A DNA stretch of 46,358 bases, from NCBI GenBank assembly GCA_938084175.1, contig CALKDR010000028.1, positions 1 to 46,358 of the forward strand, written 5' to 3'. Position numbers and translations under genes: made by a program. Source of the stretch: an uncultured Campylobacterales bacterium (GTDB lineage: Bacteria > Campylobacterota > Campylobacteria > Campylobacterales > Arcobacteraceae). The notes beneath the pieces were generated by a model, which worked only from the letters and a program-made list of their open reading frames with translations, was not told the origin of the DNA and searched no databases. Below are positions 32,685 to 42,392 of this stretch, piece after piece (positions within the stretch are counted from its first letter, which is position 1; every line of letters begins with the position of its first letter).

Positions 32685-33680
32685 CTATTTAGTCGCTATT
32701 GTTTTCTCAATTAAATCTTTTCCGATTTTTCTATCAGAATAGAACTCTGGGTAAATTTTGCTAACTGCATTTCTCCAAGCTTCTTTTTGCTCAGGAGTTA
32801 ATTCGTTGATTTCTAATTTACCAGTTTTTTTAGCATACTCTTTAATTAATTCAAATTGTGAATCATTTAATTCAGCTGCATATTGTCTTTCTTTTTCAGT
32901 TGCTTCATTCATAGCTTGTGTTACATTTGCTTGTAAATCAGCTGGTAATGAGTTCCAGAATTTTTTAGACATTACTACTAAGTAACCTAAGTAACCGTGG
33001 TTTGAAACAGTTAAATATTTTTGTACTTCGTGGAATTTTTTTGTATAAATATTTGAAATTGGATTTTCAGCCGCATCAATTACACCTTGTTGTAAACCTG
33101 AATATACTTCAGAAAAAGGCATCATTTGTGGGTTTGCACCAACTGCATGGAATTGTGCTTCTAATACTTTTGAAGACATAATTCTAAATTTTTGACCTTG
33201 CGCATCTGCTGGCATAGTTAAAGCATTCTTATTTGATGATAATTGTTTAAATGCATTATCCCAATAGTTTAAAGCAACAATACCTTTTGCAGTTACTTTA
33301 TCTTTTAAAGCTTGACCAACTTCTCCATCTTGAACATCATGTAAATGCTTTGCATCTCTGAAAATAAATGGCAAATCAAATAATGCTAATTGAGGTACAA
33401 TTTTACCAAATTTAGAAAATGATGGTGCTGCCATTTGAACTGAGTTTAATCTAATTGCTTTTAAAACAGCGTTATCTTTATATAACTGAGATGAAGGATA
33501 AACTTGAACGTCAATCTTTCCTGCTGATAATTCTTCTAATCTTTGTTCAAAGAATCTTGCTGCCTTACCTTTTGGTGTATTATCGCTTACAACATGAGAG
33601 AATTTCAATGTGTAATCTGCCGCCATAGCTGAACTTGCTACCACTGCTGCTGCGATAGTTCCTAATAATAATTTTTTCAT
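32685..33680 (-). CDS. dctP: TRAP transporter substrate-binding protein DctP
   Basis: 331 residues with a signal peptide (MKKLLLGTIAAAVVASSAMA). The mature protein begins DYTLKFSHVVSDNTPKGKAA, a DctP signature. The conserved arginine stretch GQKFRIMSSKVLEAQFHAVG and the PFSEVYSGLQQGVIDAAENP block form the carboxylate site. It captures an organic acid in the periplasm and hands it to DctQM. A strong AGGAG site precedes the ATG. It heads the operon; the promoter must lie in the 33681-34048 gap. Confidence 0.95.
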   Translation of the reverse strand: MKKLLLGTIAAAVVASSAMAADYTLKFSHVVSDNTPKGKAARFFEQRLEELSAGKIDVQVYPSSQLYKDNAVLKAIRLNSVQMAAPSFSKFGKIVPQLALFDLPFIFRDAKHLHDVQDGEVGQALKDKVTAKGIVALNYWDNAFKQLSSNKNALTMPADAQGQKFRIMSSKVLEAQFHAVGANPQMMPFSEVYSGLQQGVIDAAENPISNIYTKKFHEVQKYLTVSNHGYLGYLVVMSKKFWNSLPADLQANVTQAMNEATEKERQYAAELNDSQFELIKEYAKKTGKLEINELTPEQKEAWRNAVSKIYPEFYSDRKIGKDLIEKTIATK

Positions 33681-34048
33681 AATTATATCTCCTTAACTTG
33701 ATATGAAAAAATTATAGTCTAAACTTATGTATCAATTATGTATTTTCACAAAAATTATAAAAGTTTTTTTGTATTAATTAAACATAGAGAAAATAAGTTA
33801 ATTTGAATATTAAAGAAAAAAATAAGTTAGCAAAATAATGTTTATAAAACTTTCATAATAGTTTTTTATTAGTAGCTTATTTGTTACATTTTATTTTTTC
33901 TTACTCCCTTAATATCATTACTTCTAAATAAATAAAAAATTATCAGTGAAAACTTTTGTAAAGATTTTTAACCATATTTTAAACAAATATAAAGTATATT
34001 ATTGCACTTTACTATGGAATATATAAAGAGATTAATATATAAAGGAAA
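33681..34048. other. Divergent promoter region between dctP and gltB
   Basis: 368 bases without a gene. It must hold promoters for both directions. On the gltB side TATATT at 33995-34000 is a reasonable -10 box, with AAGGA just before the gltB ATG. On the dctP side only the AGGAG site is clear. No riboswitch, repeat or extra frame is seen. Confidence 0.6.
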
Positions 34049-37000
34049 ATGATGGGTTGTAATTTAGACTTACTAACTTCTTTTAAAGATAACTGTGGGT
34101 TTGGTCTTGTTGCTGATATGCAAAATAGACAAAGTCATAAGAATTTAGAAGATGCAATAACTTCACTAGAAAGAATGATGCACAGAGGTGCAGTAGCAGC
34201 GGATGGTAAAACTGGAGATGGTTCTGGTTTATTATTATCAATACCTGACTATTTTATGAGAAAAGTAGCAAAAGACGAAGGTGTTGATTTACCGGAAACT
34301 TATGGTGTTGCTATGATTTTTGCAAAAGATTTATCTGATATTGATACATTTGAAGAGTTTTGTGCAAGCAATGACTTAAAAGTTGTATTCAGAAGAACAG
34401 TACCTGTTGATACAGATGCTTTAGGTGCACAAGCACTTGCATCTTTACCAAATATTATTCAAGTATTTGTAGTACCTAATACTTTAATGTCATCAAAGAG
34501 ATTTGATGCTATGCTTTACTTAACAAGAAAAGAGTGCGAGCATAAATTAATAGATCAAAAAGATTTTTATATTCCTACTTTTTCATCTAAAGTTATAGCT
34601 TACAAAGGTCTTATTATGCCTACGCATATTAAGCATTTTTTTGTTGATTTAAGAGATGAAGATTTTAAAATTTCATTTTCATTATTTCACCAAAGATTCT
34701 CAACAAATACACTACCTCAATGGAAATTAGCACAACCATTTAGAGCAATTGCTCATAATGGTGAGATTAACTCTGTTGAAGCAAATAGATTTAATGTTGA
34801 AATCAAATCTGAACAATTAAAATCAGAGATTTTTTCAGATGCAGAAATTGATAGATTATTACCTATCTTGCAAGTTGGCTCTTCAGATTCTGCTTCATTA
34901 GATAATATGTTTGAATTTATGTTAGCAAATGGTGTTGATTTCTTTAAGGCAGCTCGTTCACTAGTTCCTGCTCCTTGGCAAAATGCACCACATATGGATG
35001 CTGATTTAAGAGCATTCTATGAATATACTGCAACTGCAATGGAAGCTTGGGATGGACCAGCAGCAGTATCATTAACAGATGGTAGACATATTGGTTGTTT
35101 AATTGACCGTAATGGTTTAAGACCTTCAAAATATGTAATTACAAAAGATGATAAATTATATATCACTTCTGAGTATGGAACATTGTCTTTAGATGAAGAC
35201 AATATCTTAGAAAGAGGTAGATTACAATCTGGTGAAATGATTGCACTAGATCTTAAGCATGGAAAAGTATTAAAAGAAGATGATATTAATGATTACTTAA
35301 AATCGTCTCAATATTACTCTAAGTGGTTAAATGAAGATATGGATTACATTCAAGAATATATTGAAGATTCATTTTTAAATACAAGTGATTATATCCTTGA
35401 AGATTTAGAGAAGAAACAAAAATATTTTAACATTACATATGAAGCAATTGATCAAATGATTGAACCAATGGCAAAAGATGGAAAAGAACCAGTTGGTTCT
35501 ATGGGTGATGATACTCCTCTTGCATGTTTCTCAGAGGTAAATAGAAACTTTACAGATTTCTTTAAACAAAAATTTGCTCAAGTTACAAACCCTCCAATTG
35601 ATCCATATAGAGAAAAAGTTGTAATGTCTTTAGAAACAGGATTTGGTCAGATTCATAATATTTTATCTGAGCAACCTCAATATGCTAAAAGATTAAAAAC
35701 AACAAGTCCAATTTTAATGAAAGAAAAATTTGATATTTTGTATTCATTTGGATTTAGTGAATCTCCAAGATATGATTCTTATTATAAAAACAGAACTTTC
35801 TCAACTACTTTTAAAACAGACTTGAAAGCTTCATTAGTTGAATTATCAGCAAAAGTTGTAAAATCTGTAAAAGAAGATGGTATTTGTGTTGTTATTTTAG
35901 ATGATAGAAGCATAAGTGAAACAACAAAATTAATTCCAATGGCTATGGCAGTTGGATATATAAATCACCAATTATTAAAAGCAGAAGTTAGACATTCTGT
36001 TTCAATAGTTCCAGTTACAGGTGAAGTTTATGATCCACATATGGCAGCAGTTTTAATCGGATTTGGTGCAACTGCAATTTATCCATATATGATGTATGCT
36101 ACTACTGTTGCATTATATAAAAGTAAGAATTTATCTAAGTATGAACTTCAAAGAATATTAAAAAATACTCAAAAAGCTGTAAATGCTGGACTATTAAAAA
36201 TTATGTCTAAAATGGGAATTTGTACTATTGCTTCATATAGAAATTCAGGATTATTTGATGTAATTGGATTATCTGATGAAATTACTGAAGATTGTTTTGA
36301 AGGTGCTTATACAGACCTTGCAGGACTTACTTATGAAGATATTGAAAAAAGAATAGAAAAATCTCATATTAACGCTTTTGTTGAAGAGAATGATATGTTC
36401 CTTCTTGACTTAGGTGGTTTCTATAAATATTCTAATGGTGGTGAGTATCATGATTATGGTCCAGCTACAACTAAGGCTATGCATAATAAATCTGCAACAA
36501 AAGTAGAAGATATTTCTGATTTTGATAGTTTAAGAGAATTAGTACAAACAAGAGATAAAAAATTTATTAGAGATTTCTTTGAGTTTAATTCAGATAAAAA
36601 AGCTATTGATATTTCAAAAGTTGAATCAACTGATAAAATCTTTAAAAGATTTGCATCTGCAGCAATGTCATGTGGTTCAATTTCTCCTGAAGCTCATGAA
36701 GCAGTAGCACAAGCTATGAATACAATTGGTGGTTCTTCAAACTCAGGTGAGGGTGGAGAAGATGCTAGAAGATTTAATACTTTAAAAAATTCAAAGATTA
36801 AACAAATTGCATCTGGAAGATTTGGGGTTACACCTGGATATTTAAGATCTGCAGAAGAATTACAAATTAAAATTGCACAAGGTGCAAAACCTGGTGAAGG
36901 TGGACAGTTAGCTGGACATAAAGTAACACAACTTATTGCAACACTAAGACATACAGTTGCAGGTGTTACATTAATTTCACCTCCACCGCATCATGATATT

Positions 37001-38488
37001 TATTCTATTGAAGATTTAGCTCAATTAATTTTTGATTTAAAACAAATCAATCCATTAGCTAAAATTACAGTTAAATTAGTATCTTCAATTGGTGTTGGAA
37101 CAATCGCAGCAGGTGTTGCAAAAGCATATGCTGATAAGATTATTATCTCAGGTGGAGATGGTGGAACAGGTGCTGCTCCATTAACTTCACTTAAACATGC
37201 TGGTAATGCTTGGGAAATGGGACTTTCAGAAGCTCATAATGCATTAAAAGCAAATCATTTAAGAGAGTTCGTTCACGTTCAAACTGATGGTGGTTTAAAA
37301 ACTGGTCTTGATGTTGTAAAAGCTGCAATGTTAGGTGCTGAATCTTATGCATTTGGAACGGCTGCTCTTACATTACTTGGATGTAAAATTTTAAGAATTT
37401 GTCATACAAATAAATGTTCAGTTGGAGTTGCTACTCAAGATGAGACATTAAGAAGTCATTTTGAAGGTACTGTTGAGAGATTAATTTCTTACTTTACATT
37501 TATTGCTGAAGATGTTAGGAATATTCTTGCATCATTAGGTTATTCAACAATTGAAGAGATTGTTGGACGATCTGATTTATTAAAAGTAATTGATGATGAT
37601 TTTGCTAAAAAGTTTGATTTCCAAAATATTTTAAGAAGAATTGATGGTATTGATACTTGTCAAAAAGAGACTAATGCTCCTTTTGATGATAATAAATACG
37701 AAAAAGAATTACTTAAAAAAGTTCATAGAACTATTGAAAATCCAAATTCTCCTGTAAAAGTTAACACAGAAATTTCTAACTTAAACAGATCATTTGGTGC
37801 ATTAATTTCTGGAGAAATTGCAAGATTCTACGGTGACTCTGGTTTACCTGATAATTCTATTAATATTAATCTTAATGGAATTGCAGGTCAATCATTTGGT
37901 GCTTTCCTTTCAAGTGGTATGACATTGAACTTGGATGGTGTTGCTAATGATTATGTTGGTAAGGGTATGAATGGTGGAAAAATCATGATTAAACCTAAGC
38001 ATCAAGGTCAAAACTACGCAGGTGGTGGAAATACTTGTCTATATGGAGCAACTGGTGGTAAATTATACATAAGAGCTTCTGTAGGTGAGCGATTTGCAGT
38101 TAGAAACTCAGGATGTATTTCTGTAGTTGAGGGAACTGGTGATAATGCTTGTGAATATATGACAGGTGGAATCGTAGTTATCTTAGGAAATACAGGAATT
38201 AACTTTGGTGCTGGAATGACAGGTGGATTAGGTTTTGTTTATGATCCTGAAAAAGCATTTGTTGATAAAATGAACCAAGAGTTAATTGAAGCTGTTAGAA
38301 TTGATACAGATGATACAGAGAGAGAAAGACTTTATTTAAAAAGATTATTATTAGATTATCTTCATGAAACAGAAAGTAATGAAGCTGATAGAATTTTACA
38401 AAACTTTAGATCAGAAATTAGAAACTTCTGGATGGTAAAACCTAAAAATATGACAGTATTACCACTTGATCCAGATGAGGGAGATTAG
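34049..38488 (+). CDS. gltB: Glutamate synthase large subunit
   Basis: 1479 residues, full length. Class II glutaminase domain (16-430) with catalytic Cys16 (DNCGFGLVADM), so about 15 residues would be cut off as a propeptide. A central domain is followed by the FMN domain (about 870-1220) with SCGSISPEAHEAVA, NSGEGGEDARR, GAKPGEGGQLAGHKV and ISGGDGGTGAAPLTS. The 3Fe-4S ligands are Cys1112, Cys1118 and Cys1123 (GCKILRICHTNKCSVG). The C-terminal GXGXG domain (about 1250-1430) includes GGKIMIKP and GGIVVILGNTGINFGAGMTGG. It makes glutamate from glutamine and 2-oxoglutarate with GltD. Start is the first of two adjacent ATGs. Confidence 0.97.
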   Translation: MMGCNLDLLTSFKDNCGFGLVADMQNRQSHKNLEDAITSLERMMHRGAVAADGKTGDGSGLLLSIPDYFMRKVAKDEGVDLPETYGVAMIFAKDLSDIDTFEEFCASNDLKVVFRRTVPVDTDALGAQALASLPNIIQVFVVPNTLMSSKRFDAMLYLTRKECEHKLIDQKDFYIPTFSSKVIAYKGLIMPTHIKHFFVDLRDEDFKISFSLFHQRFSTNTLPQWKLAQPFRAIAHNGEINSVEANRFNVEIKSEQLKSEIFSDAEIDRLLPILQVGSSDSASLDNMFEFMLANGVDFFKAARSLVPAPWQNAPHMDADLRAFYEYTATAMEAWDGPAAVSLTDGRHIGCLIDRNGLRPSKYVITKDDKLYITSEYGTLSLDEDNILERGRLQSGEMIALDLKHGKVLKEDDINDYLKSSQYYSKWLNEDMDYIQEYIEDSFLNTSDYILEDLEKKQKYFNITYEAIDQMIEPMAKDGKEPVGSMGDDTPLACFSEVNRNFTDFFKQKFAQVTNPPIDPYREKVVMSLETGFGQIHNILSEQPQYAKRLKTTSPILMKEKFDILYSFGFSESPRYDSYYKNRTFSTTFKTDLKASLVELSAKVVKSVKEDGICVVILDDRSISETTKLIPMAMAVGYINHQLLKAEVRHSVSIVPVTGEVYDPHMAAVLIGFGATAIYPYMMYATTVALYKSKNLSKYELQRILKNTQKAVNAGLLKIMSKMGICTIASYRNSGLFDVIGLSDEITEDCFEGAYTDLAGLTYEDIEKRIEKSHINAFVEENDMFLLDLGGFYKYSNGGEYHDYGPATTKAMHNKSATKVEDISDFDSLRELVQTRDKKFIRDFFEFNSDKKAIDISKVESTDKIFKRFASAAMSCGSISPEAHEAVAQAMNTIGGSSNSGEGGEDARRFNTLKNSKIKQIASGRFGVTPGYLRSAEELQIKIAQGAKPGEGGQLAGHKVTQLIATLRHTVAGVTLISPPPHHDIYSIEDLAQLIFDLKQINPLAKITVKLVSSIGVGTIAAGVAKAYADKIIISGGDGGTGAAPLTSLKHAGNAWEMGLSEAHNALKANHLREFVHVQTDGGLKTGLDVVKAAMLGAESYAFGTAALTLLGCKILRICHTNKCSVGVATQDETLRSHFEGTVERLISYFTFIAEDVRNILASLGYSTIEEIVGRSDLLKVIDDDFAKKFDFQNILRRIDGIDTCQKETNAPFDDNKYEKELLKKVHRTIENPNSPVKVNTEISNLNRSFGALISGEIARFYGDSGLPDNSININLNGIAGQSFGAFLSSGMTLNLDGVANDYVGKGMNGGKIMIKPKHQGQNYAGGGNTCLYGATGGKLYIRASVGERFAVRNSGCISVVEGTGDNACEYMTGGIVVILGNTGINFGAGMTGGLGFVYDPEKAFVDKMNQELIEAVRIDTDDTERERLYLKRLLLDYLHETESNEADRILQNFRSEIRNFWMVKPKNMTVLPLDPDEGD

Positions 38489-38491
38489 AAT

Positions 38492-39868
38492 ATGTTAAAT
38501 TTCACAAAATTCGAGAGAATTAATCCTGAAAAAAGAGATGTACTTCAAAGATTGAAAGATTATGGTGAAGTATATCAAGTATTTGGAAAGCAAAGAGCAA
38601 AAGAGCAATCAGATAGATGTATGCAATGTGGTGATCCATATTGTCATACAGGTTGTCCATTAGGAAACTTTATTCCAGCATGGTTAAAACAAACTGCGAC
38701 TAAAAATCCAGATTTAGCATTTGCATTATCGAATGAAACATCTCCTTTCCCTGAAATTTTAGGAAGAATTTGTCCTCAAGATGTACTTTGTGAAGGTGCT
38801 TGTTCTTTAAATACAGGTCATGGTGCTATTTCTATTGGTGCTGTTGAAACTCACATTTCTGAAACTGCATTTGCAAAGGGTATGAAACCTAAGTTCTCTT
38901 CAAAGAAAAAAGATCAAAAAGTTGCCGTAATTGGTTCTGGACCTGCTGGAATTTCTGCTGCTACTTTTCTTTTAAGAAAAGGTTACCAAGTTGAAATGTT
39001 CGAACGAGCTGACAGAGCTGGTGGACTTATGATGTATGGAATCCCAGGATTTAAACTAGATAAAACTACTGTTGATAGAAGAGTTGGTTGGTTAGTTGAA
39101 GCTGGGATGAAATTACACCTTAACTGTGAAATTGGAAAAGATAAATCTTCAAAAGAATTAGAAGATGAATTTGATGCAATTTTCTTAGGACTTGGTGCGA
39201 CTGCTGGAAGGAGTGCAGGAATTGATGGAGAAAAGTCTTCAAATGTTCATCCTGCAATGAATTTTTTAACTGGTGTTCAAAAAAGAAACCTTGGAAAGAA
39301 AAACGTTGATTACATCGATGTAAAAAACAAAAGAGTTGTAGTAATCGGTGGTGGTGATACTGCAATGGACTGTGTTAGAACGTCAGTTAGAGAAGGTGCT
39401 TCAAGTGTTAAATGTCTTTATAGAAGAGATGAAATTAATATGCCTGGATCTAAAAAAGAAGTTGTTAATGCAAAAGAAGAGGGTGTTGAATTCGTATTCA
39501 ATGTAAGCCCTAAAGCTATAAAAACTGAGGGCAATTTAGCACTTGGTGTTGAACTTCTTACTACTTCTATGAGTGAACCAGATGCATCTGGAAGACAAAA
39601 AGTTGTAATAAATGAAGGTAGTGAATATTTAGAAGAAGCTGATGTTGTTATTATGGCATTAGGTTTCTCTCCTGAAGCTCCAGCATTTTTAAAAGATTTA
39701 AATGTAGACACGAATTCTTGGGGTGGAGTAGAAATTAACAAAACTTTCCAAAGTTCAAATACAAAAGTATATGCAGGTGGAGATTGCCAAAGAGGTGCTC
39801 ACTTAGCAGTTACTGCTGCAGCTGATGGTAGAGATGCTGCAAGAGCGATGATACAAACTTTCGCTTAA
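38492..39868 (+). CDS. gltD: Glutamate synthase small subunit
   Basis: 458 residues. An N-terminal Fe-S part has CMQCGDPYCHTGCPLGNFIP and RICPQDVLCEGACSLN. The FAD site is VIGSGPAGISAATFL (about 145-159), and the NADPH site is VVVIGGGDTAMDCVRT. The C-terminus has VYAGGDCQRGAHLAVTAAADG. It passes electrons from NADPH to GltB. It starts three bases after gltB and overlaps the next gene by one base. Confidence 0.96.
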   Translation: MLNFTKFERINPEKRDVLQRLKDYGEVYQVFGKQRAKEQSDRCMQCGDPYCHTGCPLGNFIPAWLKQTATKNPDLAFALSNETSPFPEILGRICPQDVLCEGACSLNTGHGAISIGAVETHISETAFAKGMKPKFSSKKKDQKVAVIGSGPAGISAATFLLRKGYQVEMFERADRAGGLMMYGIPGFKLDKTTVDRRVGWLVEAGMKLHLNCEIGKDKSSKELEDEFDAIFLGLGATAGRSAGIDGEKSSNVHPAMNFLTGVQKRNLGKKNVDYIDVKNKRVVVIGGGDTAMDCVRTSVREGASSVKCLYRRDEINMPGSKKEVVNAKEEGVEFVFNVSPKAIKTEGNLALGVELLTTSMSEPDASGRQKVVINEGSEYLEEADVVIMALGFSPEAPAFLKDLNVDTNSWGGVEINKTFQSSNTKVYAGGDCQRGAHLAVTAAADGRDAARAMIQTFA

Positions 39869-40617
39869 TGGAAGCTCTAATTACAGACCTTTATAAAAAC
39901 TCTTTTATAAAGGCTGTAATATTAGCTAATAAAGAAATATTTACTTACATTAATCACGAACTAAAACAAGAAGATTTGAACTATTCAAAAAAAATCGGAT
40001 ATGGCGGAGATAAAACGCTAAATATCGATTTAATTGCTGAAAATATATTTATTAAATATTTAGAGGTATTTGGAAATATTTACTCAGAAGAATGTGGTAG
40101 ATTGTCTAATGACAAAAAATTTGATATTATAATTGATCCTTTAGATGGTAGTGATAACTTTTCTTCAAATTTACCCTATTATGGTACATCTGTAGCCTTA
40201 CTTTACAAGAAAAAAACTTTAGCAGGATTTGTTTGTAATTTAGTTAATGGTGTTTTAACTTACAAAGCATTTGAAAACGATGTTAAATTTGAGTACTTTT
40301 TAAAATCTCGAAATAGTTTATTATCATCAATTGATAAAAAAATCGGTATTTTTGAAAGAGCTTATGCTTATCCACAAATTTGTACAAAATTAAGACATGA
40401 AAATATTAAATTCAGATCTCCAGGTGCTGTTGCTTTATCTTTATGTGATGCTAAAAACTATGACTTTGTTTTATTTGCAGCTAATATAAGAGAGTTTGAT
40501 ATTTTAGCTTCATTATACATTTGTAATGATCTATTTTTATACAAAACAGATAAATTTGTACTTATCGCACAAAATAAACAAATTTTTAATCAAATTAAAG
40601 AAATTATTAAACAATAA
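39868..40617 (+). CDS. Inositol monophosphatase family protein
   Basis: 249 residues. The metal site is present as IYSEECGRL (the acidic residues of the first motif) and IDPLDGSDNFSSNLPYYGTS (DPxDGxxN). The last motif, normally WDxAA, is reduced to REFDILASLYI, so activity or substrate choice may differ. Family members remove phosphate from inositol phosphate, PAP or fructose bisphosphate. The ATG overlaps the gltD stop by one base (TAATG). A ferredoxin follows after a 45-base gap with its own -10 box. Confidence 0.8.
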   Translation: MEALITDLYKNSFIKAVILANKEIFTYINHELKQEDLNYSKKIGYGGDKTLNIDLIAENIFIKYLEVFGNIYSEECGRLSNDKKFDIIIDPLDGSDNFSSNLPYYGTSVALLYKKKTLAGFVCNLVNGVLTYKAFENDVKFEYFLKSRNSLLSSIDKKIGIFERAYAYPQICTKLRHENIKFRSPGAVALSLCDAKNYDFVLFAANIREFDILASLYICNDLFLYKTDKFVLIAQNKQIFNQIKEIIKQ

Positions 40618-40637
40618 TTAGTTATAACTCCAATATA

Positions 40638-40643
40638 TATAAT
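40638..40643 (+). promoter_or_regulatory. Possible -10 box before the ferredoxin gene
   Basis: TATAAT lies 20 bases before the ferredoxin ATG, with AGGAAAG in between. The leader would be about 13 bases, tight but possible. It would start the fdx-ppx-LPS run separately from gltBD. Confidence 0.4.
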
Positions 40644-40662
40644 TTAATGTAGGAAAGTATAA

Positions 40663-40917
40663 ATGTCATTAATAATTACCGATGAATGTATTGCATGTGA
40701 TGCATGTAGAGAAGAGTGCCCAAACGACGCAATTGAAGAGGGAGATCCAATATACTTAATAGATTCTGACAGATGTACAGAATGTGTGGGGCACTATGAA
40801 GAACCTTCTTGTATAGAAGTTTGTCCAGTTGATTGTATTATAATAGATCCAGATAATCAAGAAACAATGGAAGAATTAAAGTTTAAATTTAAACAATTAG
40901 AAGAAGAAGAAGTTTAA
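40663..40917 (+). CDS. fdx: Ferredoxin, 2[4Fe-4S], YfhL type
   Basis: 84 residues. Cluster 1: CIACDACREECP (Cys9, 12, 15, 19). Cluster 2: CTECVGHYEEPSCIEVCP, i.e. C-x2-C-x8-C-x3-C, the insertion that marks the YfhL/Alvin ferredoxin group. It is a small low-potential electron carrier; partners are not known here. Its stop overlaps the ppx start by one base. In Campylobacter jejuni a ferredoxin also precedes ppx, from memory. Confidence 0.93.
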   Translation: MSLIITDECIACDACREECPNDAIEEGDPIYLIDSDRCTECVGHYEEPSCIEVCPVDCIIIDPDNQETMEELKFKFKQLEEEEV

Positions 40918-42392
40918 TGTCAAAAGTCACAACTATTATAGATATTGGGTCAAACTCAATGCGTATGGTTGTTCTACAAAAAAGTAGTAGATTTGCATTT
41001 AATTTAATAAATGAAACGAAAAGTAGGGTAAAAATTTCTGAGGGCTGTTATGAGAATAATGGAAACCTTCAAGAAATTCCTATGCAACGTGCTTATGAAT
41101 CTATGAAATCTTTTTTAAATATATCCAAATCCCTAAAATCAAGAAAAGTAATTTGTGTTGCAACATCAGCACTTAGAGATGCTCCAAATGCAAAAGTTTT
41201 CTTAAAAAGAATTCAAAAAGATTTTGGATTAAGTATAAAAATTATTGATGGTGAAAAAGAAGCATACTATGGTGGTGTTGCCGCTTTAAATCTTATTCAT
41301 GATGATGATTTTGTTACTGTTGACATTGGTGGTGGTTCTACTGAGTTTTGTTTTGTAAAAGATGGAAATATTGTTAAATCAATTTCTTTAAATATTGGAA
41401 CTGTTCGGATGAAAGAACTGTTTTTTAATAAAAATGATATTGATGGTGCTAGAGCTTATATAATAGATAATTTAAAAAAGATTTTTGAACTAGGAATTGA
41501 AATACCAGATACAATTGTTGGTATTGGTGGAAGTATTAGATCTGTTTCAAAGATTATTATGCAAAGAAATGAATATCCTTTAGATATCTTACATGGGTAT
41601 AAATATAAAGTTTCAAAAGAAGAAGCTTTTTTAGAAGAGATAATAAATGCAAAAGATAATGATGAACTAAAATCTTTAGGTGTTAAAAAAGATAGATTTG
41701 ACACTATAAAAGAAGGTACATTTATTTTTAAGACAATTCTTGATGAGCTTCATATTTCAAAAGTGATTACATCAGGTGCTGGTGTTAGAGAAGGTGTTTA
41801 TTTAAGTGACTTATTAAGAACTTCAAATTGTAAATTTCCTTCAAATTTTAATGTAAGTGTTAGATCATTACTTGATAGATTTGAAATTGATAAAAAACAA
41901 AGTTCATATATGGGAAACAATGCTTCAAAAATGTTTGATGCTTTAAAGCCAATTCACGAACTAGATGATAAATATAAAACATATTTAGTAATTGCGTCAA
42001 AACTTCACTCTATTGGTTCTACACTAAACTTTTATAAATCTAATGACAATGCTTTTGATTTTATTTTAAATGGTTTATCATTTGATTTTCTACATACAAC
42101 TAGAGTTATTATTGCACATTTAATTAAGTTTTCAAAAAAATCTTTACCATCAAAAAAAGATTTAATTAAATATGAAAGTTTACTTCCTGATATTGAAGTT
42201 ATAAGATGGCTTTCTTTTATGATTTCTTTAAATATTGTAACCAACCAAGATTTATCAAGACCAAAAATAGAGTATTCTTTAGATGAAGACAAAAATACTT
42301 TAAGTTTAAAACTTGATAATAAAACTTTTTTTATTAATTCAAATATTGAGAAATTAGAATTACCAAAAGAGTTTAATCTAGAGGTATTATAA
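40917..42392 (+). CDS. ppx: Exopolyphosphatase / guanosine pentaphosphate phosphatase family
   Basis: 491 residues. ASKHA ATPase-like fold with TIIDIGSNSMRMVVLQ at the start, VCVATSALRDAPNAKVFLKR-type second motif and VTVDIGGGSTEF (about 136-147). The C-terminal half (from about 310) is a helical HD-like domain with KLHSIG in place of the usual HD metal residues. It degrades polyphosphate and/or pppGpp; the balance cannot be read from sequence. It overlaps both neighbours by one base. Confidence 0.92.
   Translation: MSKVTTIIDIGSNSMRMVVLQKSSRFAFNLINETKSRVKISEGCYENNGNLQEIPMQRAYESMKSFLNISKSLKSRKVICVATSALRDAPNAKVFLKRIQKDFGLSIKIIDGEKEAYYGGVAALNLIHDDDFVTVDIGGGSTEFCFVKDGNIVKSISLNIGTVRMKELFFNKNDIDGARAYIIDNLKKIFELGIEIPDTIVGIGGSIRSVSKIIMQRNEYPLDILHGYKYKVSKEEAFLEEIINAKDNDELKSLGVKKDRFDTIKEGTFIFKTILDELHISKVITSGAGVREGVYLSDLLRTSNCKFPSNFNVSVRSLLDRFEIDKKQSSYMGNNASKMFDALKPIHELDDKYKTYLVIASKLHSIGSTLNFYKSNDNAFDFILNGLSFDFLHTTRVIIAHLIKFSKKSLPSKKDLIKYESLLPDIEVIRWLSFMISLNIVTNQDLSRPKIEYSLDEDKNTLSLKLDNKTFFINSNIEKLELPKEFNLEVL

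Noticed and set aside
34944-35202. Two minus-strand frames inside gltB
   Set aside because: They are out-of-frame images of gltB with biased composition and no start signals.
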